Notes: generated from the sequence alone by a model not told the origin. A stretch of 64,000 bases of DNA from an uncultured Ectothiorhodospiraceae bacterium (GCA_947259415.1 CAMYMI010000008.1:1-64000); one strand, 5' to 3'. Shown: positions 52,066 to 61,177, counted from the first letter of the stretch. Numbers and translations: made by a program.

Positions 52066-53313
52066 ATGGAACAGCTAAATGAGGCCGCCCGTGATGCACT
52101 TACTGTTGCCCTATCACGATATCCAAAGACTCAACTAGCTGAAGAATTATCAATCACAACCAAAACCCTGGATAGCTGGCTCAACAAGAACATCCCGAGT
52201 CCCGGTCTGGTTTATCACGCTGTCCATGGTTTTCTTGAATCCCGGAAGCGCATTGCAGGAAAAAGTGACGCTCCCTTCAAGTTTATCGATCTATTCGCGG
52301 GTATCGGCGGGATTCGTCTTGGCTTCGAGGCGCACGGTGGTAAATGCCTCTTTACCAGTGAATGGGACAAGTTCTCTATTCAGACCTACCGAGAGAATTT
52401 CAAGGAAGATGAGCATGCGATTCACGGTGACATAAGAGAAATCACAATAGATTCTGACAGAATCAGAGAAATGATTCCGGATCATGATGTCTTGCTTGCA
52501 GGATTTCCCTGTCAGCCTTTTTCAATTGCCGGTGTGTCAAAAAAGAATTCCCTTGGCAGGGCGCATGGCTTTGAATGCAAGACTCAAGGGACACTGTTCT
52601 ATGAAATTGCAAAGATTATTGATGAAAAACAGCCGGGTGCTTTCCTGCTCGAGAATGTCAAAAACCTGAAGAGCCATGACAAGGGCAGGACTTACCAGAC
52701 TATCCTTGACGTCCTGCGCAATGATCTTGGTTACTACGTACCCGAGCCCAGAGTAATAGATGGCAAGCATTTTGTGCCGCAGCACCGGGAAAGACTCATA
52801 ATTGCCGGTTTCCGCAGGCCAGTAGCATTTGACTGGAATGATCTTGAGCTGCCAGATCTGGATTCTGCGCCAAGGCTGGGATCAATATTTCAGCAGGAAA
52901 GTGAAGTCGACAAGAAATATATTCTGACCAAAAATCTCTGGGACTATCTCCAAAACTATGCGCGCAAGCACAAGGCGAAGGGGAATGGTTTTGGTTTCGG
53001 CAAGGTTGGTCCCGATGATGTCGCCAGAACCCTCTCAGCTAGATACTACAAGGATGGTTCCGAGATACTGGTCAAGAGAGGAAAGACCGGTAACGCAAGG
53101 CCAAGGCGCTTAACCCCGAGGGAATGCGCAAGACTGATGGGGTTTCCTGATTCCTTCGATATTCCGGTCTCGGACACCCAGGCCTACAAGCAGTTTGGTA
53201 ACTCTGTAGTTGTTCCAGTGATTGAAGAGGTTGCCAGGATCATGTATCCGCACATCATGATACTCAAGCAGGAACAGGAGCTTGGCGAAGACCAGTACGC
53301 AATGGTTGTCTGA
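52066..53313 (+). CDS. dcm: DNA (cytosine-5) methyltransferase, Dcm/EcoRII type
   Basis: A 415-aa 5-methylcytosine methyltransferase close to E. coli Dcm over most of its length (for example [12 protein letters not shown] at residue 73, GFPCQPFS with Cys149, [12 protein letters not shown] at 194, [20 protein letters not shown] and the final [10 protein letters not shown]), so CCWGG recognition is likely. The first 65 residues look like a helix-turn-helix ([19 protein letters not shown]), suited to autoregulation. ATG 52066 has AGAGAGGA before it; the GTG at 52027 lies inside the leader inverted repeat. Overlaps vsr by one base. Confidence 0.93.
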   Translation: MEQLNEAARDALTVALSRYPKTQLAEELSITTKTLDSWLNKNIPSPGLVYHAVHGFLESRKRIAGKSDAPFKFIDLFAGIGGIRLGFEAHGGKCLFTSEWDKFSIQTYRENFKEDEHAIHGDIREITIDSDRIREMIPDHDVLLAGFPCQPFSIAGVSKKNSLGRAHGFECKTQGTLFYEIAKIIDEKQPGAFLLENVKNLKSHDKGRTYQTILDVLRNDLGYYVPEPRVIDGKHFVPQHRERLIIAGFRRPVAFDWNDLELPDLDSAPRLGSIFQQESEVDKKYILTKNLWDYLQNYARKHKAKGNGFGFGKVGPDDVARTLSARYYKDGSEILVKRGKTGNARPRRLTPRECARLMGFPDSFDIPVSDTQAYKQFGNSVVVPVIEEVARIMYPHIMILKQEQELGEDQYAMVV

Positions 53314-53789
53314 TGGTTGATGTAGTTGATCCGGTGACCCGCAGCCGGATGATGTCCGGCATCCGTAGTAAAAATACAAGACCCGAGATTCTGATACGAA
53401 AAGGCCTGCATGCCAGGGGCTTTCGCTTTCGCCTGCATGACAAACGCCTCCCCGGAAAGCCGGATATGGTTTTTCCAAAGTACGGCGCCGTAATCTTTAT
53501 TCATGGCTGTTTTTGGCACGGCCATGACTGCCATTTGTTCAAGTTGCCGAAAACCCGCCGTGCTTTCTGGCATAAAAAGATTTCTCGTAATCAGGAAAAG
53601 GATGCGGAAAGTTATGCCAGTCTGAGAAAAGAAGGATGGTACATACTGACTATATGGGAGTGCGCCCTGAAGGGCAGAACGAGACGTCCTTTGGGGGAGG
53701 TTTTGGACTTGGTGGCCGACTGGCTTGTATATGAGTTACGTAATCGACAGATCAGTGGCATAAAGCGCAGGAATGTACAGCAGAAATGA
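53313..53789 (+). CDS. vsr: Very short patch repair endonuclease Vsr
   Basis: A 158-aa nuclease that nicks next to T:G mismatches created when 5-methylcytosine deaminates in the Dcm site. Motifs: VDPVTRSRMMSGIRSKNTRPEI, KPDMVFPKYGAVIFIHGCFWHGHDC and EKDAESYASLRKEGW..IWECAL. Start overlaps the methyltransferase stop (TGATG) and its stop overlaps the endonuclease start, so the three form one operon. Confidence 0.95.
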   Translation: MVDVVDPVTRSRMMSGIRSKNTRPEILIRKGLHARGFRFRLHDKRLPGKPDMVFPKYGAVIFIHGCFWHGHDCHLFKLPKTRRAFWHKKISRNQEKDAESYASLRKEGWYILTIWECALKGRTRRPLGEVLDLVADWLVYELRNRQISGIKRRNVQQK

Positions 53790-55009
53790 AAAGGGGATTT
53801 CTATCAGAATATTTCGAGGGCGTAGCAGTCAAGCGCCTGAGTGCTGTCGAAGCAGACCCGGTGTCTTCAAACCAGCACGAGTTCAATGGTGTTGGCTCCA
53901 TGAGGAAAATGCTCGGATCCGGGCGCCAGACATTTACCGCCCGGTTCGCCTATCTGGGCGAGGACGAGGACGATACCTCCTCTGCAGAGGGTTTCCTGAC
54001 GTGGTATGACGCGCGTGAAGCACATCCGACCAGATCCGAATACCGCCTGTATTTCCCTTCCACTGCTGTGTCGGAACGTGCAGCGGAAGGCGATCTCATG
54101 GTTATCGGCAAACGTCAGGATGGTACTCTCCAGGTAATTATCGCCATGGCTGGCAGTACAGCCGAGAACCAGTTGAGTTGGCTGTTTGGTGTACCGGTAC
54201 AGATTGAGACAAGATTTGAGATTCGCGCATTCAAGGATGACACTGATGTTGAGGTGAATTTTGCTGCAAGATTCATCCTCGAGGAGCTGGGAGTAGAAAT
54301 TGAAGAAGCTGATACGGACAGGCTGAACGGCCTGATTGAAAAATTCCACGGAGTGTTTCCGAGTACGGCAATCTTTTCTGCGTATGCGCGCGACACCTTG
54401 CCGGAGGTTGATCCCCGGGAAGATCCGGATGCGGCGCTACTGGCCTGGATGGAACAAGAGGAGAAACTGTTTCGGAGACTTGAAAACCAGATTGTGTCCG
54501 AGCGCCTTAAGCAGGGATTCAGGGTAGAAGACAGTGCAGATGTGGATGCTTTTATCAGTTATTCGCTCAGTGTGCAGAACAGACGCAAGTCGCGTGCTGG
54601 TTATGCACTGGAACATCACCTTGATGAAATTTTCCGGGAAAATAATGTGCAATATGCACGCCAGGCTGTTACAGAAAACAACGCAAAACCGGATTTTCTT
54701 TTTCCGGGGGAAGCCGAGTATCACGATGAAAATTATTCGCCTGACAAGCTGTCAATGCTGGGTGTGAAGACCACCTGCAAGGATCGGTGGCGGCAGGTAT
54801 TATCTGAGGCGAAAAGGATAAAACAAAAACATCTGTTTACTCTGGAGCCTGCCATCAGTGCTAACCAGACGTCCGAGATGGATGCACATCATGTCCGTCT
54901 GGTACTGCCTGCAGGGCTGCACAGCACCTACTCTGCGGAACAGCAAGGGAAGCTGTCTGATTTGCAGTACTTTATTGGCGTTGTGAAGGAGCGCCAGAGT
55001 CTCGTGTGA
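53786..55009 (+). CDS. EcoRII-type restriction endonuclease
   Basis: A 407-aa restriction enzyme. The N-terminal effector domain (about residues 1-170, KRLSAVEADPVSSNQHEFNGV onward) is of EcoRII-N type. The C-terminal catalytic part has SRAGYALEHHLDEIFRENNVQYARQAVTENNAKPDFLFPG, then LGVKTTCKDRWRQVL, a PD-(D/E)xK-like active site as in EcoRII-C. It should cut CCWGG, matching the Dcm-type methylase. Type IIE enzymes need two sites; the N-terminal domain autoinhibits. Base composition is lower in GC than surrounding DNA. Confidence 0.9.
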   Translation: MKRGFLSEYFEGVAVKRLSAVEADPVSSNQHEFNGVGSMRKMLGSGRQTFTARFAYLGEDEDDTSSAEGFLTWYDAREAHPTRSEYRLYFPSTAVSERAAEGDLMVIGKRQDGTLQVIIAMAGSTAENQLSWLFGVPVQIETRFEIRAFKDDTDVEVNFAARFILEELGVEIEEADTDRLNGLIEKFHGVFPSTAIFSAYARDTLPEVDPREDPDAALLAWMEQEEKLFRRLENQIVSERLKQGFRVEDSADVDAFISYSLSVQNRRKSRAGYALEHHLDEIFRENNVQYARQAVTENNAKPDFLFPGEAEYHDENYSPDKLSMLGVKTTCKDRWRQVLSEAKRIKQKHLFTLEPAISANQTSEMDAHHVRLVLPAGLHSTYSAEQQGKLSDLQYFIGVVKERQSLV

Positions 55010-55038
55010 GCCTGTTTCCTTTCAGACTGATGAGTGCT

Positions 55039-55767
55039 TCATGGGCCTGGTTGCCCTGAAAGAAAGCTGCTGTACTCCACAGGCAACATATTAATGATCT
55101 CGTCCCGTGGCAGGGTATACAGGTCGTAGGTCAATTCCAGCTGCTGTAAATAACTTATAAAGCGCCGGATGTTACCTTTCCTTTTCTGGGAAGTAGAACC
55201 GACCTTGAACGTGTTCCGCGCAGGATCACTGTAAAGCCGGCTGGCTGTCTCGATAATTCCCTTGCAGCCAATAAAGAACTGGCGTGCGGCAATCTGTTCC
55301 AGTAATTCACCACGCTCATTCGGACCCTTGCTGAGTAGAAAATGTGCAGTATTGCCGTATTCGCTTACCAGCTGCCAGGTTGTTCTGAGCGCGTGCCTTG
55401 GCCTGTGGTTGTAGTTCGGGCTGAGGATGTAGTTATACGGTTTGCTGGGCTTGCGGGTGCCATCAGTCCTTGCCGGGCAGAGCTGGTTAAACCATAACAG
55501 CGCAAGCCAGCTCCACAGGCCTGTATCCGAGATAATGTCCTGGTGATTGATGTCGTGAAACAGCTGTTCAAGATATTCTCCCATTTCATACCGGGTCGCG
55601 AAGGTTTTATCCTCAACTTCGATGGTGAATTCCACAGGCTCCGACCAGTCATCATCGCTCAGTATCGCAATGGGTGGATCACTTTTCTCGCCACCAGCTA
55701 TCCGGCCGATGTAATCCTGAAAAAACTTCATTCCGCGCTCATTGAGTCTTCTGATTCGGGTACTCAT
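55039..55767 (-). CDS. Unrecognised protein, last gene of the GHKL-ATPase operon
   Basis: A 242-aa protein, ATG 55767 overlapping the previous stop by four bases. No catalytic motif stands out. Features: acidic ILSDDDWSEPVEF, the aromatic LWSWLALLWFNQLCP, RPRHALRTTWQLVSEYG and a basic C-terminal part with SQKRKGNIRRFISYLQQLELTYDLYTLP. The overall look recalls proteins labelled DUF6339, but I cannot confirm that. It converges on the EcoRII-type gene with 29 bp between stops. Probably works with the ATPase in this operon. Confidence 0.75.
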   Translation of the reverse strand: MSTRIRRLNERGMKFFQDYIGRIAGGEKSDPPIAILSDDDWSEPVEFTIEVEDKTFATRYEMGEYLEQLFHDINHQDIISDTGLWSWLALLWFNQLCPARTDGTRKPSKPYNYILSPNYNHRPRHALRTTWQLVSEYGNTAHFLLSKGPNERGELLEQIAARQFFIGCKGIIETASRLYSDPARNTFKVGSTSQKRKGNIRRFISYLQQLELTYDLYTLPRDEIINMLPVEYSSFLSGQPGP

Positions 55768-56531
55768 AGTCCGGCGTCCTCCATACGTGTCACCAGCAAC
55801 TCGCACAGTTCATGTCGTCTGCAGAATTCTGTGACCACACCATCAATCCAGTCATTCAGTTCGAAAGGATCGGCCGAGTCCGGCTTGTCTTCAGGCGAGA
55901 TGAAGCTTGCAAAATCGATCCATGGCTTGTGCCAGGAATCCTCGTCAGCATCTTCCTCGGCTATATTCAGGAAGATAAACAGCAATGTCTCGCGCAGGGC
56001 AGCAGGCAGTATCAGGCCCTGGAAGAGCGGGTTATTCATCAGCTGCCCCTTGGCTTCAGGGATGCGGTTATTGATACAGAGAACGGGCTTGCTGTCCGGT
56101 ATGAAGCTCATTTTCCAGGTCAGATCACCGAGGTCCGTACTCTTGAACGTCATCAACGATGCGCGACTTTCCTCTTCCTCGTCTTCTTTGGGTCGCAGAC
56201 GTTCTGCACTTGCTACCAGCCTGCCGATTCTTTCGGACTTGTCGACCACCTTGACCCGGAACAGGATCGGACCTGACAGATCAAGCTGGTCCAGGGTTCG
56301 GTCCTCAGGCGGAATCGGTGATCCGGCTGTTCCGAAATGAAAGCGTTGTGAAGTGTTCTTGTGATAAGCCTCGACATACAGTGCAGCATCTGCAGACAGC
56401 TTGCTCGAATCCAGTCTGAAGCTTGCATCAAAGGAGGGCGGGGCATGCGGGTGCTCGTTCAGGGTGATCTGTACTTCTGTGCGCTTGATCTTTTTACGCC
56501 CGGTATGATTGATATGTCTGGAAGTCTTCAT
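55764..56531 (-). CDS. Unrecognised protein, third gene of the GHKL-ATPase operon
   Basis: A 255-aa soluble protein beginning with a basic stretch (HINHTGRKKIKRTEV), then beta-rich sequence (FDASFRLDSSKL, PILFRVKVVDKSERIGRLVAS), then a helical acidic C-terminal half (FIFLNIAEEDADEDSWHKPWIDF). No family recognised. It overlaps both neighbours by four bases, so its translation is tied to the ATPase gene, suggesting a subunit in fixed ratio. Confidence 0.78.
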   Translation of the reverse strand: MKTSRHINHTGRKKIKRTEVQITLNEHPHAPPSFDASFRLDSSKLSADAALYVEAYHKNTSQRFHFGTAGSPIPPEDRTLDQLDLSGPILFRVKVVDKSERIGRLVASAERLRPKEDEEEESRASLMTFKSTDLGDLTWKMSFIPDSKPVLCINNRIPEAKGQLMNNPLFQGLILPAALRETLLFIFLNIAEEDADEDSWHKPWIDFASFISPEDKPDSADPFELNDWIDGVVTEFCRRHELCELLVTRMEDAGL

Positions 56532-58381
56532 TCGCTCGCCTCCAGTGTCTGCAGATCGACCTTGAGATCACGGTTGTGATCAAATCCGGTCACCTCGATA
56601 CGGAAATCAGGCTCATTGATATTAAACTCAAGGATGTTCGCCTTCCGGTCCACCAGCATGGCCTTTGGTGAATCGGTACGAATGGATAACTCGCCCGTTC
56701 GATTGAAGTCAAAATCAAAGGGATTGTATTTCTTGAACGGATTGCCAGACATAATGTCGTAGGCAACGCGCACCCGGCACCGAACCGGATACAGATCTGG
56801 GCTGGCATCATTACCCGGCAATACTGCAAACCCGCCCTTGATGGGTGTAATTCTGGCAGGTTTCAGCTTGGGCTCCGGTATCGGAGGAATATCCGGCGGT
56901 GTCTTTCCTCTCCTGCCTTTCTTGTGAGGCTGGTCCGGCAGTTCCGTCCAGAAAAACTCCATCAGCGCCTGTTCATCCTCTTCCTCGATGGATTGAGCGA
57001 GCAAGTCATAAAGGTTGACCACCGAGTTGCGGATGACCTTCAGCTTTGGCTGCGGATTGACATAATTTTTGCGCAGCTTCTCTGCCTGGGTGTTCCAGCG
57101 GGTATGGGCGGCATTTTCGGCATCGCCCAGGAAGGCTGCGATGGGCTCTTCTTCCGCAATCATGGCGCCAAGTGCCTTACGCTCCCGGAACTTGGCTTCT
57201 CCCGGCAGAGTCAGTCCGCCGCGGACATACATATCGTGGCCTTTCGTGAGTTCCTCGGGGCGTTTCACATAAACCGAGAAACCAGACTCAATAACTTCCT
57301 TGTTCTTGCGTTTGATCGTAAGGGGCAGATACACGCCCACCATTTCCTTGTTTGCAAACCGTTCTCGCAGATTTTCCAGGTCTTCCGGCTCGATGTCATC
57401 CTCATCGAGCTTGCTGTCATCTGCCCAGCTCTTCTTGAGAATGAGCAGATCGGATTCCGGTGTATTGTTCATCTCGCCAATAAAGTCAAACAACTGGTCA
57501 ATGTCAGATATCTTGCCGGTGGCGTACCGATTGGCGAGCTCGCGGATATTGCCGGAATTGATTTCGATATCATCAAAGTTCAGTACCAGCTGACCGGTAA
57601 TGATTGGGTAGAAGTAGTTGACGATACCGACGGCAATCATGTTTTCGAGATCCAGTTCCGGGTTCGGAAACGGGACAGCGATGGAGAGCCCGGTCTGGTC
57701 ACGTCTTTCCAGGCCAAAGTTATTGCAGAACGCAGCGGTAACATCACCGCCCCGCACCGGAACCTGGATCTGGTTGTTCGGATCCTCGCCTGCCAGCTCG
57801 GAAAAGAAAGCGTGTGCCGGATATTCGACGCCACCATATTTGTGGAATCCTAGTACGGTCTGTCCCATCAGGTACGGGTCAGGGTCTCCAGACCGGACAG
57901 TCACGCCAAAAAAGGAACTCAACAGCGAAGAGCTGGAATAAACAAGCTTACCAAGTCCCCAGCGCCCCCGGCTGCGACCGGTCTTGTGGGAACGGCCATG
58001 GCGCCGCCAGAAGTCAGTGAAATTGTCATCATCCTTTTGCTCGACAGAGCCGGTCAGTCCGCGGGTGCCGAAGTCCTCAATGATCAGAGCGGAGGGGTTG
58101 TTAAAGTCAAGCTCGTTGAGTTCAATCCCGGCCGAGGCGGCATGTTCAAGATGACCCTCGAAAAGTTGTCGCATATAACCGTTGTGTAACCCGCTGCAGC
58201 CATTGACCCAGCGAAATTTAACCCGGACCTGGTCTTCACCTATAGCGGCATCAAGCGAATTCTGGACCGCTTCCCGCACAATGGTATCGGAGAGGTCAAC
58301 CTCGTCATTGCGGAACTGATCCCGCTGGGTAACCTCGGTTTCAACCAGATTCTGTGGTTGGGGGACAAAATGCCATTTCAT
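56528..58381 (-). CDS. GHKL (HATPase) ATP-binding protein, candidate defence ATPase
   Basis: A 617-aa protein with an N-terminal Bergerat fold: N-box EAVQNSLDA (E37, N41), D103-F-G105-T-R-G108 and the glycine lid GRWGLGK (139-145) followed by VYSSSSLLSSFFG. Beyond about residue 230 come a middle domain and a charged region with KKGRRGKTPPDIPPIPEPK, then a beta-rich end. It lacks the histidine-kinase H-box and a MutL endonuclease motif. GHKL ATPases of the MutL/MORC kind have been reported beside restriction-modification genes (Iyer, Abhiman and Aravind); this one has two unfamiliar partners. Confidence 0.85.
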   Translation of the reverse strand: MKWHFVPQPQNLVETEVTQRDQFRNDEVDLSDTIVREAVQNSLDAAIGEDQVRVKFRWVNGCSGLHNGYMRQLFEGHLEHAASAGIELNELDFNNPSALIIEDFGTRGLTGSVEQKDDDNFTDFWRRHGRSHKTGRSRGRWGLGKLVYSSSSLLSSFFGVTVRSGDPDPYLMGQTVLGFHKYGGVEYPAHAFFSELAGEDPNNQIQVPVRGGDVTAAFCNNFGLERRDQTGLSIAVPFPNPELDLENMIAVGIVNYFYPIITGQLVLNFDDIEINSGNIRELANRYATGKISDIDQLFDFIGEMNNTPESDLLILKKSWADDSKLDEDDIEPEDLENLRERFANKEMVGVYLPLTIKRKNKEVIESGFSVYVKRPEELTKGHDMYVRGGLTLPGEAKFRERKALGAMIAEEEPIAAFLGDAENAAHTRWNTQAEKLRKNYVNPQPKLKVIRNSVVNLYDLLAQSIEEEDEQALMEFFWTELPDQPHKKGRRGKTPPDIPPIPEPKLKPARITPIKGGFAVLPGNDASPDLYPVRCRVRVAYDIMSGNPFKKYNPFDFDFNRTGELSIRTDSPKAMLVDRKANILEFNINEPDFRIEVTGFDHNRDLKVDLQTLEASE

Positions 58382-58410
58382 TGATCAGATTCCTTCTATC
58401 TGTTTCCGTA

Positions 58411-58638
58411 TCAGTCGAGTGTGAAGGAGGGGTTATCCGTACCTTTACCGTTTTCAAAGCGCGCACGTGCGCTCTTCAGCTCACGTTCTAGTGTCCTAAA
58501 AATCTTGTTCACATCCTCGTCGGTGTAGGAGTAGTTACTCCTGTTCGAGAGGTTGCCGATCAGGCGCAGGGTTTTGATTGCGTTGTTGACCCGTTTTTCC
58601 GCCAGACGCACAAAATTATCCCGGCTGGATTCACTCAT
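58411..58638 (-). CDS. Small helical protein, first gene of the GHKL-ATPase operon
   Basis: A 75-aa basic, mostly helical protein (RLAEKRVNNAIKTLRLIGNLSNRSNYSYTDEDVNKIFRTLERELKSARARF). It starts the operon and precedes the ATPase by 29 bp. No family name assigned. Conserved-looking NRSNYSYTDEDV suggests a real gene rather than a chance frame. Could be a regulator, antitoxin-like brake or sensor subunit (inference). Confidence 0.75.
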   Translation of the reverse strand: MSESSRDNFVRLAEKRVNNAIKTLRLIGNLSNRSNYSYTDEDVNKIFRTLERELKSARARFENGKGTDNPSFTLD

Positions 58639-58686
58639 AAGTCTATCCGTATATCAATGAACTAGTAGAAAGTTAGCATATACAAT

Positions 58687-58716
58687 TATATATTGCAAAT
58701 GTACGAAACATTACAA
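58687..58716 (-). promoter_or_regulatory. Possible promoter of the GHKL-ATPase operon
   Basis: On the minus strand, TTGTAA (58711-58716) and TATATA (58687-58692) are 18 bp apart in a strongly A/T-rich stretch, 49 bp before the 75-aa gene. Fits a sigma-70 promoter by eye only. The rest of 58639-58955 is A/T-rich with no convincing gene. Confidence 0.35.
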
Positions 58717-58955
58717 GCATATAAGGCGTATATGTTCCTTTTATATGAAATATGATGCGTATTAAAGGTTGCAGTTCGATATATTTGTTGGCTTGGGTCT
58801 GTTTTTTATATCGGGTGCTGATGTGTAAAGTGCAGCAAGTTACTGCAGAGCTTGTTGTTTTTTGCTCCAGCAGCGACAATCCCGTTTCAACCGGACCAAG
58901 AAAGGACGGAAATATTAATGAGAAATTCAACAAGAGTTCCGTCAATGAGGAAACA

Positions 58956-58998
58956 GGGGGCAGATTTATTTCTGTGATGAACAAATAAATCTGTCCCC
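58956..58998. repeat. Inverted repeat GGGGACAGATTTATTT at island border
   Basis: Arms 58956-58971 and 58983-58998 pair with one mismatch. It sits 11 bp before the truncated MazG-like fragment, so a copy of the mobile repeat marks the break point. Confidence 0.8.
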
Positions 58999-59008
58999 TT
59001 TATTTTCT

Positions 59009-59254
59009 GAACTGGTCGAACACTTCCAGTGGCTGACCGAAGAACAGAGCCATACTCTGCCACCCGACAAACTCGCCGAGGTGGAACAGGAAATCGCCGA
59101 TATCCAGATCTACCTCATCCGCATGGCTGACAAACTCGGCATCGACATGGAGCGGGCCGTCAATGCCAAGATGGAACTGAACGAGAAGAAGTATCCGGCC
59201 GTGAAGGTCAGGGGCAGGGCGGAGAAGTACAATGAATGTAATGATGGGTGCTAA
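59009..59254 (+). pseudogene. MazG-like pyrophosphohydrolase, 5'-truncated third copy
   Basis: Matches the intact gene at 46504 from its ELVEHFQWLTE codons to the stop; everything before is missing. Sequence reads ELVEHFQWLTEEQSHTLPPDK and onward in an open frame, but with no start. The last 125 bp or so differ from the copy at 51447 in only about three positions and share its distinctive GAAGTACAATGAATGTAATG end, whereas the intact copy differs more. Together the two remnants flank 51857-58998 as direct repeats. Confidence 0.88.
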
Positions 59255-59341
59255 ATTAAACTCTGAATAAAGGATAAATATCAACCAGCGGTCAAGGAAG
59301 GTCGATCATATCGGGGAAACTGTCGATCTTCTGCAAGGAAG

Positions 59342-61177
59342 CTAAGCTGGTCCTGCAACGCGATGAACCCCGGCCGGCGCGAGAAGGCTCTCTATCCAGG
59401 CGACTGGGCCTCCTCGGTTGGTGCAGAGCGTAAAAAATGCCCGTTGTTCTGCTCGTGTAAAAGCGACAAAAAATGAATTGAGTTCTTCAATTCTATTGGG
59501 TGTCAGGCTCCACCATGTCTGGTTATCAAGCCCGTAGAAAATCATCGTATGAAACTCAAGTCCCTTGCTCTTGTGAATGGTCATCAGAGCAACTTGATCA
59601 AGTCCTTCAAACTGATCGATAGCATCCGCCCAGCTTGCTGCATCATCTGCAGTTTCAGCGAGAAGATCGGCGAACCCTGTCCACACCCGGTCAAAATCCT
59701 GCTGGCGCCGGTACCCCGGGAAGGCCCGTCTCAAAATGGAAGTACCGATAAAATCAAGCGCACGTCTCGCAATTGTCCGTGCTGCGTCATTATCTGGTTC
59801 AAGGGTATTCATTTCAGTGCGCAGTTCGCGAATAAATGTCTGTAAACGCTGCTGCAAACGCTGCTGGCCTACCTCATCGTGAGGATAGATCCCTTCAAGA
59901 AATTGCAGGTTTCGCTGCGCGCTGTTCCATGAAATGGGATTCTTAATGGTCGCACCAAGCCGAAGAAGGGGAAGAAGAATCGCTGTCAGCTCTTCGCCTA
60001 AAAGATCCTGAATAGCAATGTTACCAATATTTCGCGCAACATTGCGCAGTTTCACATCATGCTGAGTCAGGGATGCTGCGAGTACCTGTTCCACATCATT
60101 GGCATGCATGCGAACGAGTATCGCGATTTCATGCGGGTCAATACCGTTGTCAATTTCTCCGGCGATCCATGCGGCGAGGCCATCCGCTTCATTTTCATTG
60201 CTTTCATATTGCCAGATCGCTGCGACATCGCCGTCCACATTGCGGTCAGCACGTGCCTCCGCTTGCTCGGCCTGCGGGTCGATACGCTTCGCTATAACGT
60301 GTTGGATGCGGACTAGATCCTCGTGCGATCGCCAGTTCGATACAAGCGGAATTCGTCTTGCATCGAAATCGGCTTCAAATCGTGCGAATGCATCGGGCAT
60401 TGCGCCAGCCCAACCCATGATGCGCTGCTTGTCATCACCCACGGCAGTAAAGATCGCGCTGCTGCCATCAAAGGCGGTGTGAAGGAGATCGAACTGCGCG
60501 TAGGTCGTGTCCTGGAATTCATCGAGAAAGACGAATGGATAAGTTGCCTGTAGAGCGCGGCGAATATCGGGATTCTCGCGCAGCAGCCAGTCCACTAGAC
60601 GATTGATCATGGGAAAGGACAGAAATACCTCGTCTTTTTCGGTGTACTGCGCGTGCCAGTAGGCCCGTAATGCGTTTTCCACTCCATCAGCTAGCGGGAG
60701 ACGGGTGCGTGCAACATTCCGCTCTAGTGTGGCTATATTTACGCCGTGGTAGTTGTGGCTGGTCAGGAAATGCTGTAACTGCTGCCGAGTGGGGAAATCG
60801 ATCCTATAGTTTGGCGGTGGCGAAAAAGGCGCGGGAATTGCTGCCCGGAAACGATCAACGAAGCCCTTTGTAAACGCATCAAAGGTCATCGAATCAAAGC
60901 GGCCCGCCTGCTCGGGCGGGCATCGCTTTTCAACACGCTCGGCGAGATTCCGTGCTGCGTCCCGCTTGAAACTAATGGCAAGGATCCGCTTCGGGGCTGG
61001 GCATATCCCAGTCTGCAGAAGATAGGTTCCCTTCTGAGCAAGGAACTCTGTCTTGCCGGCCCCGGCACCGGCCGTCACGCAGACGCTGCGACCGTTCTCC
61101 TGTAGCGCTTCCCAGGCGCGCGGCTCAAGGTCGTCAACGCCCTGCGGTCGCCACGAATCTGGCGGCACAAGTTTCAT
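59342..61177 (-). CDS. gajB: UvrD-like helicase, Gabija GajB-like
   Basis: A 611-aa superfamily 1 helicase. Walker A GAGAGKT (37-43), motif II FLDEFQDT, motif III VGDDKQRIMGWAGA, motif IV SNWRSHEDL, motif V MTIHKSKGLEFHTMIFYGLDNQTWW and motif VI FVAFTRAEQRAFF are all present. It overlaps the OLD-nuclease gene by ATGA. In Gabija, GajB senses nucleic-acid ends and activates or assists GajA. GajB of the first described system is shorter, so I call it Gabija-like. Confidence 0.85.
   Translation of the reverse strand: MKLVPPDSWRPQGVDDLEPRAWEALQENGRSVCVTAGAGAGKTEFLAQKGTYLLQTGICPAPKRILAISFKRDAARNLAERVEKRCPPEQAGRFDSMTFDAFTKGFVDRFRAAIPAPFSPPPNYRIDFPTRQQLQHFLTSHNYHGVNIATLERNVARTRLPLADGVENALRAYWHAQYTEKDEVFLSFPMINRLVDWLLRENPDIRRALQATYPFVFLDEFQDTTYAQFDLLHTAFDGSSAIFTAVGDDKQRIMGWAGAMPDAFARFEADFDARRIPLVSNWRSHEDLVRIQHVIAKRIDPQAEQAEARADRNVDGDVAAIWQYESNENEADGLAAWIAGEIDNGIDPHEIAILVRMHANDVEQVLAASLTQHDVKLRNVARNIGNIAIQDLLGEELTAILLPLLRLGATIKNPISWNSAQRNLQFLEGIYPHDEVGQQRLQQRLQTFIRELRTEMNTLEPDNDAARTIARRALDFIGTSILRRAFPGYRRQQDFDRVWTGFADLLAETADDAASWADAIDQFEGLDQVALMTIHKSKGLEFHTMIFYGLDNQTWWSLTPNRIEELNSFFVAFTRAEQRAFFTLCTNRGGPVAWIESLLAPAGVHRVAGPA

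Noticed and set aside
55039-58638. Assignment of the GHKL operon to BREX, DISARM, Druantia or Zorya
   Set aside because: None of the defining components (PglZ, BrxC, DrmA/B, DruE-type helicase, ZorA/B) is present.
58673-58988. Small open frames on both strands in the A/T-rich gap before the third MazG-like remnant
   Set aside because: They overlap each other, run into the inverted repeat (end GGRFISVMNK is repeat-derived) and have no ribosome site.
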